Positions 26,741-34,338 of a DNA stretch of 40,338 bases are shown here, in pieces (the stretch's first letter is position 1; every line of letters starts with the position of its first letter). Location of the stretch: positions 1 through 40,338 of the forward strand of contig JBBKVS010000171.1 of assembly GCA_037968555.1 (NCBI GenBank). Reading direction: 5' to 3'. Source of the DNA: JAWXBM01 sp037968555 (lineage in GTDB: Bacteria; Pseudomonadota; Gammaproteobacteria; Xanthomonadales; SZUA-36). A program made the translations under genes and the position numbers. Below the pieces are notes generated by a model. That model searched no databases. It worked only from the letters and a program-made list of their open reading frames with translations, and was not told where the DNA came from.

Positions 26741-27178
26741 ATGAAGATGCTCTGGACTGCTTGCCTGGTTTTACTTGTCGTATGGCTTCCATCTTCCGCA
26801 ATGGCCCGGGACACCGTGCAAACCCACTCGATTGCCGAGATTTTCGCCAATCCCGAATATGCCGCACGCTTGCAGGGAGTCCGGTTCTTTTTTGGCGATC
26901 AGTCACACCCGGTGCCAATCAAGAATTTTGGTGAGTACCGGACCAACAAAAAAACCAACGCTTTCAATAAAACCGACAAATTCGCTTGCCAGTGGGCCAT
27001 GTTGTCAGCCTTGTTGCAGTTGCAGGAGAGAGCGCTGGACCTGGGCGGCAATGCGGTCATCAACATCAAGTCCAACTACAAGGACGTTCCAGTCAGTAGC
27101 GAAACCGAGTTCACTTGCGGTGCCGGAGCCACCATAGCCGGTGTTGCTTTGATCGGGGAAGTTGTCAGTACCAAGTAG
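26741..27178 (+). CDS. Small secreted protein of unknown function
   Basis: A 145-residue exported protein with a clear signal peptide (about 1-22, ending SSAMA before RDTV). The mature part contains a basic stretch (RTNKKTNAFNKTDKFAC) and the segment LQERALDLGGNAVINIKSNY, which resembles the conserved helix-strand of YbjQ/heavy-metal-binding-type small proteins. Two cysteines (FACQW and FTCGAG) could form a disulfide. Similar small proteins are often mislabelled as excinuclease subunits; nothing here supports that. AGGA lies upstream of ATG 26741, and a TAGAAT -10-like hexamer is at 26689-26694. Confidence 0.75.
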   Translation: MKMLWTACLVLLVVWLPSSAMARDTVQTHSIAEIFANPEYAARLQGVRFFFGDQSHPVPIKNFGEYRTNKKTNAFNKTDKFACQWAMLSALLQLQERALDLGGNAVINIKSNYKDVPVSSETEFTCGAGATIAGVALIGEVVSTK

Positions 27179-27195
27179 AGCTTTTAGCCGGACCG

Positions 27196-27232
27196 TTCAA
27201 CCTGGCTGTCAGGCCCAAGTGTTGTGGTTGAA
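27196..27232. terminator. Possible terminator between convergent genes
   Basis: TTCAACC (27196-27202) can pair with GGTTGAA (27226-27232), with a smaller CCTG/CAGG stem inside. It sits 4 nt before the end of the ketosynthase gene that closes the polyene minus operon. Confidence 0.3.
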
Positions 27233-27235
27233 AGT

Positions 27236-28465
27236 TTAATCAGTCCGGCGAAAAATCAGTGAAGTATTGATTCCGCCAAAGGCGAAATTGTTATTCATCA
27301 CGTATTCCGTTTGGAGTTCACGCCCGGGCCCACGAATGTGATCGAGACCTTCGCATTCGGGATCAACCATATCCAGGTTAACGGTGGGAGCGAACCAGCC
27401 ATTGTTCATCATCTCAATTGCAAACCAGGATTCCAGAGCTCCACATGCACCCAATGAATGCCCGATGTAACTTTTCATGGCGCTGATGGGTGTTTTGTCT
27501 GCAAATATTTCCCGGGTTGCAGCCGCTTCAGCCACATCGCCCCGATCAGTCGCCGTTCCATGAGCACTGATATAACCAATCTGTGAGGCTGACAGAGCAG
27601 CGCTTTCCAATGACATCTCCATGACCCGCTGCATGGTAGCTGAGGACGGTTGGGTTACATGGCAACCATCTGAGTTGGTGGCGAAACCGACAATTTCAGC
27701 CATGATGTGGGCACCTCGGGCCAGGGCGTGATCCCGATTTTCCAAAACCAGCGTACAGGCGCCTTCGCCAATCACCAGGCCATCCCGATCGCGATCAAAA
27801 GGTCTTGGACTGGACTCAGGGCTGTCGTTGCGGGTGCTGGTTGCATAAAGCGTGTCAAACACGGCGGCCTCCGTGGGGCACAGTTCTTCGGCTCCTCCGG
27901 CCAGCATCACATCCTGCAAGCCATGCCGTATCGCTTCAAAAGCATAGCCAATACCCATGCTGCCTGAAGTACAGGCAGTTGAGGTGGGAATGATTCGACC
28001 CTGCAAGCCAAAAAACACACCAATGTTAACTGCTGCCGTATGACTCATCATGCGTATGTAAGTGGTTGCGGTAATGCCTTCCAGGGTGTCGTTGATCAAC
28101 ATGTTGCCAAAATCCGCAATGGCCTTCGTGCTGCCGGTGGACGATCCGAAAGAGACTCCCACACGGCCTGATCGCAACACAGGATCATCCAGCAAGCCGG
28201 TATTCTGCAGGGCTTTTTCGCTGGCCACGGTAGCCAATTGTGCAACCCGGCCCATGCTGCGAACCCGTTTGCGAGTGAAGTTTTCGGGTAATTCAAAATT
28301 ATTGACCGGGGCTGCGAGATTTGTGTTGAGGCCGCGGTACTTCTGCCACTCGGGCATGAATTGCACCCGGTTTTTCAGGCTGCGCAAGCTTTGTTCGGTC
28401 TCGGCCCAATCCAGGCCCAGAGCAGAAATGGCGCCCACCCCCGTAACGACCACCCGATGCATCAA
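27236..28465 (-). CDS. Beta-ketoacyl-ACP synthase (ApeR-like)
   Basis: A 409-residue FabF-fold ketosynthase with a complete Cys-His-His triad: C165 (TSTACTSGSMGIG), H302 (SAHGTATDRGD) and H336 (SYIGHSLGACG). The C-terminal NNFAFGGINTSLIF is present. It should condense malonyl-ACP with a growing chain. In aryl-polyene clusters a single ketosynthase of this kind (ApeR) follows ketoreductase ApeQ and dehydratase ApeP, which is the order here. Its start overlaps the ketoreductase stop by 4 nt. It is the last gene of the minus operon. Confidence 0.9.
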   Translation of the reverse strand: MMHRVVVTGVGAISALGLDWAETEQSLRSLKNRVQFMPEWQKYRGLNTNLAAPVNNFELPENFTRKRVRSMGRVAQLATVASEKALQNTGLLDDPVLRSGRVGVSFGSSTGSTKAIADFGNMLINDTLEGITATTYIRMMSHTAAVNIGVFFGLQGRIIPTSTACTSGSMGIGYAFEAIRHGLQDVMLAGGAEELCPTEAAVFDTLYATSTRNDSPESSPRPFDRDRDGLVIGEGACTLVLENRDHALARGAHIMAEIVGFATNSDGCHVTQPSSATMQRVMEMSLESAALSASQIGYISAHGTATDRGDVAEAAATREIFADKTPISAMKSYIGHSLGACGALESWFAIEMMNNGWFAPTVNLDMVDPECEGLDHIRGPGRELQTEYVMNNNFAFGGINTSLIFRRTD

Positions 28466-29196
28466 ATCAAACCCCCGTTTATCGAAAAAACCTGTCGTGT
28501 GATGTAGGCCGCATCCCTGGAAAAAAGGAAGCCCACCAGAGCAGCTACTTCCTCCGGTTTGCCCATTCTGCCCAAGGGAATGGCTTTGATCATTTCCTGC
28601 AAATGCGGATTTTCGGTCATTTCTGACTCAATCAAGCCCGGCGCTACGCAGTTAACCGTGATCTGGCGCTTGGCCAATTCCACGGCCAGCGATTTGCTTG
28701 CCGCAATTATGCCCGCTTTCGACGCGCTGTAATTGGTCTGGCCGCGATTGCCCATTAATCCTGATACGGATGACAGAGTGACAATCCTGCCCGGACTACG
28801 GCGCCGTATCATCGGCATCACAGCGGGCTGCAGGACGTTATAAAAACCGTTCAGATTGACATCGATCACGCGCTTCCAATCCGACTCAGACAACATGGGA
28901 AAGGCCGCATCGTGAGTCATTCCGGCATTGCACACCACGCCAAAATACGCACCGTGCTGCTCAATATCCTGTTCAATGGCTTGTTTGCAGCTCTGTGTCT
29001 CACTGATATCGAATTGCAGAATTCGACTCTCACCACCCTGGGCTTCGATCAAGGCCACAGTAATTTCTGCTTCCTCGGCCCTGGAATTGAAATGCGTCAC
29101 AATGCGAAACCCTTGTTCGGAAAGCCGCAAGGCGATTGCCCGGCCAATGCCTGAGCTGGAGCCGGTCACAAGTACAGTTTCTTTATCAGGATTCAT
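28462..29196 (-). CDS. 3-ketoacyl-ACP reductase, FabG type (ApeQ-like)
   Basis: A 244-residue short-chain dehydrogenase. The NADPH loop is TGSSSGIG (11-18), the NAG motif is at 90-92, and the catalytic residues are S143, Y156 and K160 (YSASK). The C-terminus ends FSINGGLI as in FabG. It reduces the 3-keto group after each condensation, before dehydration. The 5' end overlaps the dehydratase gene by 11 nt, inside a tightly packed operon. Confidence 0.93.
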   Translation of the reverse strand: MNPDKETVLVTGSSSGIGRAIALRLSEQGFRIVTHFNSRAEEAEITVALIEAQGGESRILQFDISETQSCKQAIEQDIEQHGAYFGVVCNAGMTHDAAFPMLSESDWKRVIDVNLNGFYNVLQPAVMPMIRRRSPGRIVTLSSVSGLMGNRGQTNYSASKAGIIAASKSLAVELAKRQITVNCVAPGLIESEMTENPHLQEMIKAIPLGRMGKPEEVAALVGFLFSRDAAYITRQVFSINGGLI

Positions 29197-29662
29197 TCAG
29201 TCTTTTTCCGGATTCTTTTTCAAACACTGCCAGTCGGCTGGAAACAATGGTCTGGCCCAAGTGAGACATCTTGCAATCAAAGGAAGCCATGCCTTGCCCA
29301 TCACGAAGCAATTCATCGCACTCTACCTGATAGCTTTGTCCAACCTGCATCCAGCGTATGCTGGCACTGAACTGCCTGGTCCCCAACAATAAGCCCAGAG
29401 GTGGTGCCAAGCCGCGCAAGCGGGCCTTGGCGCCTGCATGGGCTGCGATGCATTGTGCCATGCATTCGATTGCCGCATAAATTGGCACACCCTTGCCGGG
29501 TATCATCAGGGCACATTGCTCAGCAAGCCGCCATTCACAAACGGCCCTGGTTTCATCCACTGCCAGCAGGGTATCGAGTAGCAACATGCTGCCCCGGTGT
29601 TGAATCAGGGCAGCAACCGGCATTCCCGCCAGGGAGGACAATGAATTCAAAGCGCCTCCCAC
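29186..29662 (-). CDS. Hotdog 3-hydroxyacyl-ACP dehydratase (ApeP-like)
   Basis: A 158-residue hotdog protein. The N-terminal LIQHRGSMLLLDTLL (H22) matches the ApeP/FabZ-like group, and the long helix VPIYAAIECMAQCIAAHAGA carries the usual acidic residue (E in IECMAQ). In aryl-polyene synthases ApeP and ApeI form a heterodimeric dehydratase; here the partner would be the 31849-32478 product. The start is uncertain: GTG 29662 gives the listed length, while TTG 29650 lies 4 nt after a GGGAGG and would shorten it by 4 residues. Confidence 0.85.
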   Translation of the reverse strand: MGGALNSLSSLAGMPVAALIQHRGSMLLLDTLLAVDETRAVCEWRLAEQCALMIPGKGVPIYAAIECMAQCIAAHAGAKARLRGLAPPLGLLLGTRQFSASIRWMQVGQSYQVECDELLRDGQGMASFDCKMSHLGQTIVSSRLAVFEKESGKRLNES

Positions 29663-29671
29663 AAAGTTAGC

Positions 29672-30109
29672 TCAGTCATGCCGGCTTGATTGTGCAGCCA
29701 CTTTTTCCAGCAATTCGGCCGGTGAGCCCAGTAGCAGCTCCCAATTGGCTGCTTTGACCGTAACCTGGGTGGTGCTGCCCCTGGTGTATGTCGCTCCCTG
29801 CTCATCATGGATTGTGTAAGCCACTACCACGCGCATCTCCCACTCCTTCAATACCGCCGTGACTTGCACCTGTTGATGCAAACGCAAGGGACGCACATAG
29901 CGGAGCTGGGTATCAACGACCGGAAAAACATAGCCGGATCTGCGCATTTCATCGTAGCTGAAGCCGATTTTTTCCATCAGCGCATCACGGGCCAGCTCAA
30001 AATACTTCAGATAACGGCCATGCCATGCCACACCGGTTAAATCGATGTCATGAAAGGGTATGTGCAATGAAATACTGGCAGAAATGTTGCTCAACTCACC
30101 CTCGCTCAT
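29672..30109 (-). CDS. 4HBT-type acyl thioesterase (ApeK-like)
   Basis: A 145-residue hotdog thioesterase of the YbgC/4-hydroxybenzoyl-CoA group. The active-site region reads HDIDLTGVAWHGRYLKYFE, with D23 and H30 in the expected places. It should release or edit acyl chains from ACP. The position between an LpxL-like acyltransferase and the ApeP-like dehydratase is that of ApeK in aryl-polyene clusters. Its ATG overlaps the acyltransferase stop (ATGA). Confidence 0.9.
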   Translation of the reverse strand: MSEGELSNISASISLHIPFHDIDLTGVAWHGRYLKYFELARDALMEKIGFSYDEMRRSGYVFPVVDTQLRYVRPLRLHQQVQVTAVLKEWEMRVVVAYTIHDEQGATYTRGSTTQVTVKAANWELLLGSPAELLEKVAAQSSRHD

Positions 30110-31089
30110 AAAGTTCTTCCTGGAATCTGCTTCTCAGCGGCGACCCCATCACTCCAAAAATCAAAGAAATTAAACCACTGCAAGGGTGCCTTGGTCAGTT
30201 GTTCTTCCAGCGCCCTTGCATACTGTTGGGTATAGCTTTGCAAAGCGGCGCTCTTATCCCGCCCGCCCAATTGAATCTGCTCTGCAAACAATTCAAAGCC
30301 CATGTGATGCCGTTTGCCCAGTTTATAGCAATGCATCAGATAAACCGGGCAGCCCAGCACACTGCCCAGAACGGCAGGCCCAACCGGAAAGTCAGCCTGG
30401 TCGGATAAAAAGCTGACGGTCGTGACTCGCGGCGCCAGGCCCACGGGCACGCGGTCGCCGGCGATGACCACCCATTCGCCTCTATCCACTTTTTCTTTCA
30501 ACAGCAAAGTCAGTGGCAGATCAAATTCACTGACCTGTATCAGGTTCATACGCGAGTCAGGCTCGGCCTGCTCCATCAAAGTGGCAAACTTGGCGGCATG
30601 TTTGTCATGCAACAAAACATTCATCACCAGGGTTGGGTGGCGGCGTGATATCCCACGTGAGTATTCAAGATTGCCAAAATGAGAACCAATAGCCAGGCAG
30701 CCTTTTTTCCTGGCAACCAGCTCGTACAACATTTCATGCTCGGATGGTTTCATGTCAACAGTGGGCAGTGCGCCTGTCCAGGCCAGGTACTTTTCCAGCA
30801 ATGACTCGCCAAAACCGAGAAAGTGTCGATACGACAGGCTAAGCAGGGACCCAGACGGCAGGCACTCTGGCTGGAAGCGGCGCATACGGCGTAGATAGTT
30901 GAACGAAGCCCGTCGCGCTTCGCCGCGGCGCAAGAAGTAGTAAACCATGACCGGTATCAGCACCAGCTTGAAAGCCGCACGGCCCAAATTGGCATGAATC
31001 CAAACCATAATGCGCATACCACGCAGTACCCCGGCTTCCTTGATATCGGACCAGTGGGTTTTTTCGACTGCTTGGGTGGGCACAGTCAA
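30106..31089 (-). CDS. LpxL/HtrB-like acyltransferase
   Basis: A 327-residue protein of the lipid A acyltransferase family (LpxL/LpxM). An N-terminal membrane segment (FKLVLIPVMVYYFL, about 40-53) anchors it. The catalytic HX4E motif is H137-FGNL-E142 (IGSHFGNLEY), and the usual GDRVPVG segment follows. In aryl-polyene clusters this domain is often fused behind a glycosyltransferase; here the two are separate genes joined by a TTGA overlap. It probably acylates the glycolipid-like carrier or attaches the polyene. The start is TTG 31089 (AGGA 5 nt upstream) or GTG 31083. Confidence 0.88.
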   Translation of the reverse strand: MTVPTQAVEKTHWSDIKEAGVLRGMRIMVWIHANLGRAAFKLVLIPVMVYYFLRRGEARRASFNYLRRMRRFQPECLPSGSLLSLSYRHFLGFGESLLEKYLAWTGALPTVDMKPSEHEMLYELVARKKGCLAIGSHFGNLEYSRGISRRHPTLVMNVLLHDKHAAKFATLMEQAEPDSRMNLIQVSEFDLPLTLLLKEKVDRGEWVVIAGDRVPVGLAPRVTTVSFLSDQADFPVGPAVLGSVLGCPVYLMHCYKLGKRHHMGFELFAEQIQLGGRDKSAALQSYTQQYARALEEQLTKAPLQWFNFFDFWSDGVAAEKQIPGRTL

Positions 31090-31859
31090 GGCAGTCCTGT
31101 TTTCTTATCACTGCGCAGTTTTCTTGCCAGCAACATCGGCAGACGCAGCAACATGCCAAATATCAACCGCGTGTGCATCCAGGTAATTTCCAGGTTGTCC
31201 TGAAAATAGTGAAAGTGTGAACGACCGCCAGGTGGATAGTTAACGGCTACGGGGAGGTACTGGAGTTGAATATCGGCCCAACAGGCGCGCACCAGAATTT
31301 CCGGATCAAAGGCCATGCGACGCCCAGGCTGGCTGCGCTCGATCACTGCCAGGATAGGTTGCAGCGGATAGGCGCGGAAACCACAGAGCGCATCCTGGAT
31401 CTCGGTACCCAGGGTTTCCAACCAACAGAGATACAGGGTGAGATAGCGCCCGTAATAGCGCATTTTGGAAATATCCGGCCCAAATTGGGGAAGACCGCAA
31501 ATCAGCCGATCGGGGTGCTGCTGCGCGGCCTGTAACAACAAGGGCAAACTCTGGATATCGTGCTGACCGTCTGCATCAACCTGCAAAGCGTGCGTAAATC
31601 CCGCCGCCCTGGCGGCTTTCAGCCCTGACATGACGCCGCCTCCCTTGCCCTGATTTTCACTGTGTAACACCAAAGTCGCGTGGGGTGCCTCGATAGCCAG
31701 CAATTTTTGCAACTTTTCCAATTCAGCCGCAGGGCTGGCATCGTCGACAATGATCAGCGGCAAGCCCGAGCTCACAAAGGCGGGCAAGATTTTCCTGAAC
31801 TCCTCGACATGGTCGAAATGAGGAATGACCAGGCAACAACGCAATAGCTCACTCTGCAT
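31086..31859 (-). CDS. Family 2 glycosyltransferase
   Basis: A 257-residue GT2 enzyme. It has the nucleotide-binding IIVDDASP (37-43) and the metal-binding DADGQHD (95-101), then a QDALCGFRAYP acceptor segment. It is predicted to add a sugar during assembly of the lipid carrier of the polyene, the role proposed for the N-terminal part of ApeJ. ATG 31859 is preferred because it begins with the first GT2 strand and overlaps the dehydratase stop by 11 nt; the frame is open 36 codons further upstream but that part is not glycosyltransferase-like. Confidence 0.9.
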   Translation of the reverse strand: MQSELLRCCLVIPHFDHVEEFRKILPAFVSSGLPLIIVDDASPAAELEKLQKLLAIEAPHATLVLHSENQGKGGGVMSGLKAARAAGFTHALQVDADGQHDIQSLPLLLQAAQQHPDRLICGLPQFGPDISKMRYYGRYLTLYLCWLETLGTEIQDALCGFRAYPLQPILAVIERSQPGRRMAFDPEILVRACWADIQLQYLPVAVNYPPGGRSHFHYFQDNLEITWMHTRLIFGMLLRLPMLLARKLRSDKKTGLP

Positions 31860-32478
31860 ACAACAGTTTTCCCTGGGCATGAACTCCGCCAACACTGGAT
31901 ACCAGGAACTTAAGTACGCTGCCTGAAATTTCCTGCAGCTCCAGCACCAGCCAACCCGGTGGCACAAAAATATTGTGGAATTTCAGCTGGCGGACTTCCA
32001 GCGGAAGCTCTGCCCTGCCCATGAAGTGGTGCGCATATTGAGCTGCCCAATGCAGCTGGATGATGCCGGGAAGTATGGGGAAATCTGGAAAGTGTCCGGA
32101 GAACACCTCCCAGTCTGAGTCCACCTCAAGCAGGAAGGCTTGCCGCTCGGTTTCCACCTGCCAATAGCGCAGCGCTGCATACTCAGGTGCCAGCGGCAAG
32201 CCCAGATCGTCCAGTTGAGCGGGACGCGCAAACTCTATCTGGGGTGAAGGTTCGTTACTCGGCAAACTCGCCAACAGGTCTCTGCATTGATCCAGAACCG
32301 CGTTGATTCCCTGTTCCTGCACCCGCTCAAACCCTGCTGAACTGAGCACGATGCAGAGGCTGTCCGCAGTACTCTCGCCACCAGAAAAGACCTGGAAAGA
32401 CTCCAGCCAATCCTGATCTGCCAGCAAATGCTCTAATGCAGGCATGGGAAAACTGTCTGCTGGGCCCGGGGTCGCCAC
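31849..32478 (-). CDS. ApeI-like dehydratase with remnant AMP-ligase N-terminus
   Basis: A 209-residue protein in two parts. Residues about 104-209 are a hotdog dehydratase (FSGHFPDFPILPGIIQLHW, with catalytic-type H129), matching ApeI, which is normally about 110 residues alone. Residues about 14-100 look like the C-terminal subdomain of the cluster's AMP-ligase (ApeH): LEHLLADQDW, then DSLCIVLSSAGFERVQEQG, then LDDLGLPL at the place where ligases carry the A10 Gly-Lys, here Gly93-Leu94. The ligase core (AMP-binding) is absent. The coding frame follows the ApeG-like stop in frame by 7 codons. GTG 32478 is taken as start; ATG 32445 is also possible. The dehydratase is sure, the ligase relic is inferred. 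Confidence 0.8.
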   Translation of the reverse strand: MATPGPADSFPMPALEHLLADQDWLESFQVFSGGESTADSLCIVLSSAGFERVQEQGINAVLDQCRDLLASLPSNEPSPQIEFARPAQLDDLGLPLAPEYAALRYWQVETERQAFLLEVDSDWEVFSGHFPDFPILPGIIQLHWAAQYAHHFMGRAELPLEVRQLKFHNIFVPPGWLVLELQEISGSVLKFLVSSVGGVHAQGKLLYAE

Positions 32479-32496
32479 ACGATCAGCGCATTCATC

Positions 32497-33057
32497 TCAC
32501 ACCCCTTTACGTTTTTTATATTGGATGCGAAACAGCCATTCAGCGCCCACCAGCAAAGCCACCAGCAAATAAGCGATCAGTCCGTTGTACAGGGTCCAGA
32601 TTTCCAGCGGCTGGGTGATTGTCCAGCCGGCGACTGCAGCATTGAGCAGAAAGAACCCCGACCACACCCGTGTCAGGCGATTAAGATAGAACGGCCCGTA
32701 AACACTCATTTTCACGCCACGGGCACGCACCAATCGAAGCAGGATGGATTCTTCAGATCGCAAGGAAATCATGAAAACAGCAAACAACACCAGGTTTACC
32801 ACTACCGGATAAAACAACAGAAACTTTTCATTGCCCAGCCATGTGGCCAGCAATGCGTAGGCCACCAAGATGAGCAGAAACGGCAACTGTACGCGGCGCT
32901 CTTCCGGCCGCAAAATGCCGAAGCGCATTGCCAAGAGAAACAACAACAGCACGCCGATCAGGCTGGGAGGAAAGGTTTGTATACCAAAATAGACAATGAA
33001 GGGATAAGCCAGCAGTACCAGAAAAAACAGGACTTTGAACAAAGCCGCCTGATTCAT
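32497..33057 (-). CDS. Multi-pass membrane protein, COG4648 type (ApeG-like)
   Basis: A 186-residue inner-membrane protein with about five hydrophobic segments (for example LFKVLFFLVLLAYPFIVYFG and WSGFFLLNAAVAGWTI). The soluble loop EESILLRLVRARG and the RLTRVWSGFF segment are typical of the small membrane protein found between ACP and ligase genes in aryl-polyene clusters (ApeG). Its role in the pathway is not established. It overlaps the ACP stop by ATGA. In known clusters the AMP-ligase gene follows; here the dehydratase with the relic N-terminus follows. Confidence 0.8.
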   Translation of the reverse strand: MNQAALFKVLFFLVLLAYPFIVYFGIQTFPPSLIGVLLLFLLAMRFGILRPEERRVQLPFLLILVAYALLATWLGNEKFLLFYPVVVNLVLFAVFMISLRSEESILLRLVRARGVKMSVYGPFYLNRLTRVWSGFFLLNAAVAGWTITQPLEIWTLYNGLIAYLLVALLVGAEWLFRIQYKKRKGV

Positions 33058-33290
33058 AGATCAGCGAGTTTATCCAATACATCCTGAATGGTTCGCACAT
33101 CCTGAAAATCTTCCGGTGGAATTCTTTTACCGGTGATTTCTTTGATACGGACCAGCAAATCAACGGCATCTATGCTGTCAATATCCAGGTCTTCGTACAG
33201 TCGGGTATCTGGCTTGATGAGGCTCTCTTCGATCTCAAACTGGTCTACCAGGACCCTCTTTACCTCCAGGTAAATCTGCTGTTTATCCAT
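33054..33290 (-). CDS. Acyl carrier protein
   Basis: A 78-residue acidic ACP. The phosphopantetheine serine is S39 in YEDLDIDSIDAVDLL. It would carry the growing polyene. Characterised aryl-polyene systems use two ACPs (ApeE and ApeF); only this one is seen here, between the ApeD-like and ApeG-like genes. A dedicated phosphopantetheinyl transferase is encoded divergently at 34339. The start is ATG 33290 without a strong ribosome-binding site. Confidence 0.93.
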   Translation of the reverse strand: MDKQQIYLEVKRVLVDQFEIEESLIKPDTRLYEDLDIDSIDAVDLLVRIKEITGKRIPPEDFQDVRTIQDVLDKLADL

Positions 33291-33407
33291 GGCTGTGAGC
33301 TAATCCCCGTTGTGATGAATCTGTGCAATATCAGTGGACCATCCCCCAGGTGTGCCCCTCGGATGCGTGACCCTGTCAGGAAGTTTAGCAGTACATTCCC
33401 CAAATGA

Positions 33408-34235
33408 TTACCCCGGTTGAATATTGCCGCTTAAAGCGGGCTGCATTTTTTCAGCAGAATTCTCCAGCGCCTGTTCAAATAGTGAAGCCAGGCGCAGATT
33501 TAGCGCTCGGGTTTCCTGTCTTAAGTCAGGTGGTTTTGTTACCGAATCCTCCAGGCTAATGGTTGGCAAAACATCCAATTCCCAGTGTGGGCGCCTGCGC
33601 GGTATGTGGTACCAGGGATCACCTTTGGTCAGAGTGGTTGGAGAAACGCGAATCAGAATGGGCAATATGCGGGCCCTGGAACGTATCGCCACAGCCGCCG
33701 CACCCGGTTTGAAGTCCAGTGGCTGGCCAACTACCGACCGGGTGGCTTCAGGAAACCACACCAGGTTTGCGCCTTGCTTCAGTCTTTCTGTACAAACAGC
33801 CAGCAGCTCTCTCGGATCTTCGTTGGAAATATAGTTTGCGGCAGAAACCGCGCTGCGCATGAAGAAATTCCGCGTGACCGCCGACTTGACGATGCATTCT
33901 GTCTGGGGGAAAAAGGAAACCAGAAAAACCACGTCGATCAAAGAGGGATGATTGGCGATTACCAACGTGCCTTGGTGGTTCTGCAGACGCTCGGCATGAC
34001 GGATTTCATAGCTCAACACACCGAGAAATTTCATCACCGCAATGAACAAGGCAAAGCCTTTGCCAATACAGTACCGGCAAGCACGTTGTCGTTTCGCAGC
34101 ATCAGGCTGGACCAGGAACATGAGCGGTGCAAGCACCAAGCCCAGAAATATGCCTCCGAGGCCAAACAGGCTGAAGCTGGTAGCCGTTCCCAGCAGCCGC
34201 CAAAGCCAATCCAGCTTCTGTCTCAGGCTATTCAC
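33408..34235 (-). CDS. 1-acyl-glycerol-3-phosphate acyltransferase family (ApeD-like)
   Basis: A 275-residue membrane-associated acyltransferase. A hydrophobic N-terminal segment (about 20-42) is followed by the PlsC catalytic HX4D motif, NHPSLID (H96-D101), and the FPEATRS motif near 155-161. It is the first gene of the minus-strand polyene operon. Homologues in aryl-polyene clusters (ApeD) are thought to help build the lipid carrier. The start is GTG 34235; no clear Shine-Dalgarno is visible. The 117 nt between it and the ACP hold no second ACP. Confidence 0.88.
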   Translation of the reverse strand: MNSLRQKLDWLWRLLGTATSFSLFGLGGIFLGLVLAPLMFLVQPDAAKRQRACRYCIGKGFALFIAVMKFLGVLSYEIRHAERLQNHQGTLVIANHPSLIDVVFLVSFFPQTECIVKSAVTRNFFMRSAVSAANYISNEDPRELLAVCTERLKQGANLVWFPEATRSVVGQPLDFKPGAAAVAIRSRARILPILIRVSPTTLTKGDPWYHIPRRRPHWELDVLPTISLEDSVTKPPDLRQETRALNLRLASLFEQALENSAEKMQPALSGNIQPG

Positions 34236-34283
34236 GGCAAGCAGGTAGCGACTTGTTCAGGCCATTTCGTATCAAACAATTAT

Positions 34284-34293
34284 CCACGCGTGG
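34284..34293. promoter_or_regulatory. Central palindrome in the divergent polyene promoter region
   Basis: CCACGCGTGG is a perfect 10-nt palindrome whose centre (34288.5) is almost exactly midway between the divergent starts at 34235 and 34339. A minus-strand GATAAT abuts it (34279-34284) and a plus-strand TATTCT lies at 34306-34311, each usable as a -10, although matching -35 boxes are weak. It may be an operator controlling both operons at once. Confidence 0.35.
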
Positions 34294-34338
34294 GTTCAGA
34301 ACGGCTATTCTAAAGGTCAGATCAGGATGCTTTATTGA

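Noticed and set aside
32436..32495. ATG at 32495 as the start of an intact ligase gene after the ApeG-like stop
   Set aside because: That frame stops after 20 codons and is not the frame of the ligase-like and dehydratase sequence.
33291..33407. Second ACP gene (ApeE-like) between ApeD-like and ACP genes
   Set aside because: The gap is only 117 nt and has no DSL/DSI-type motif in any frame.
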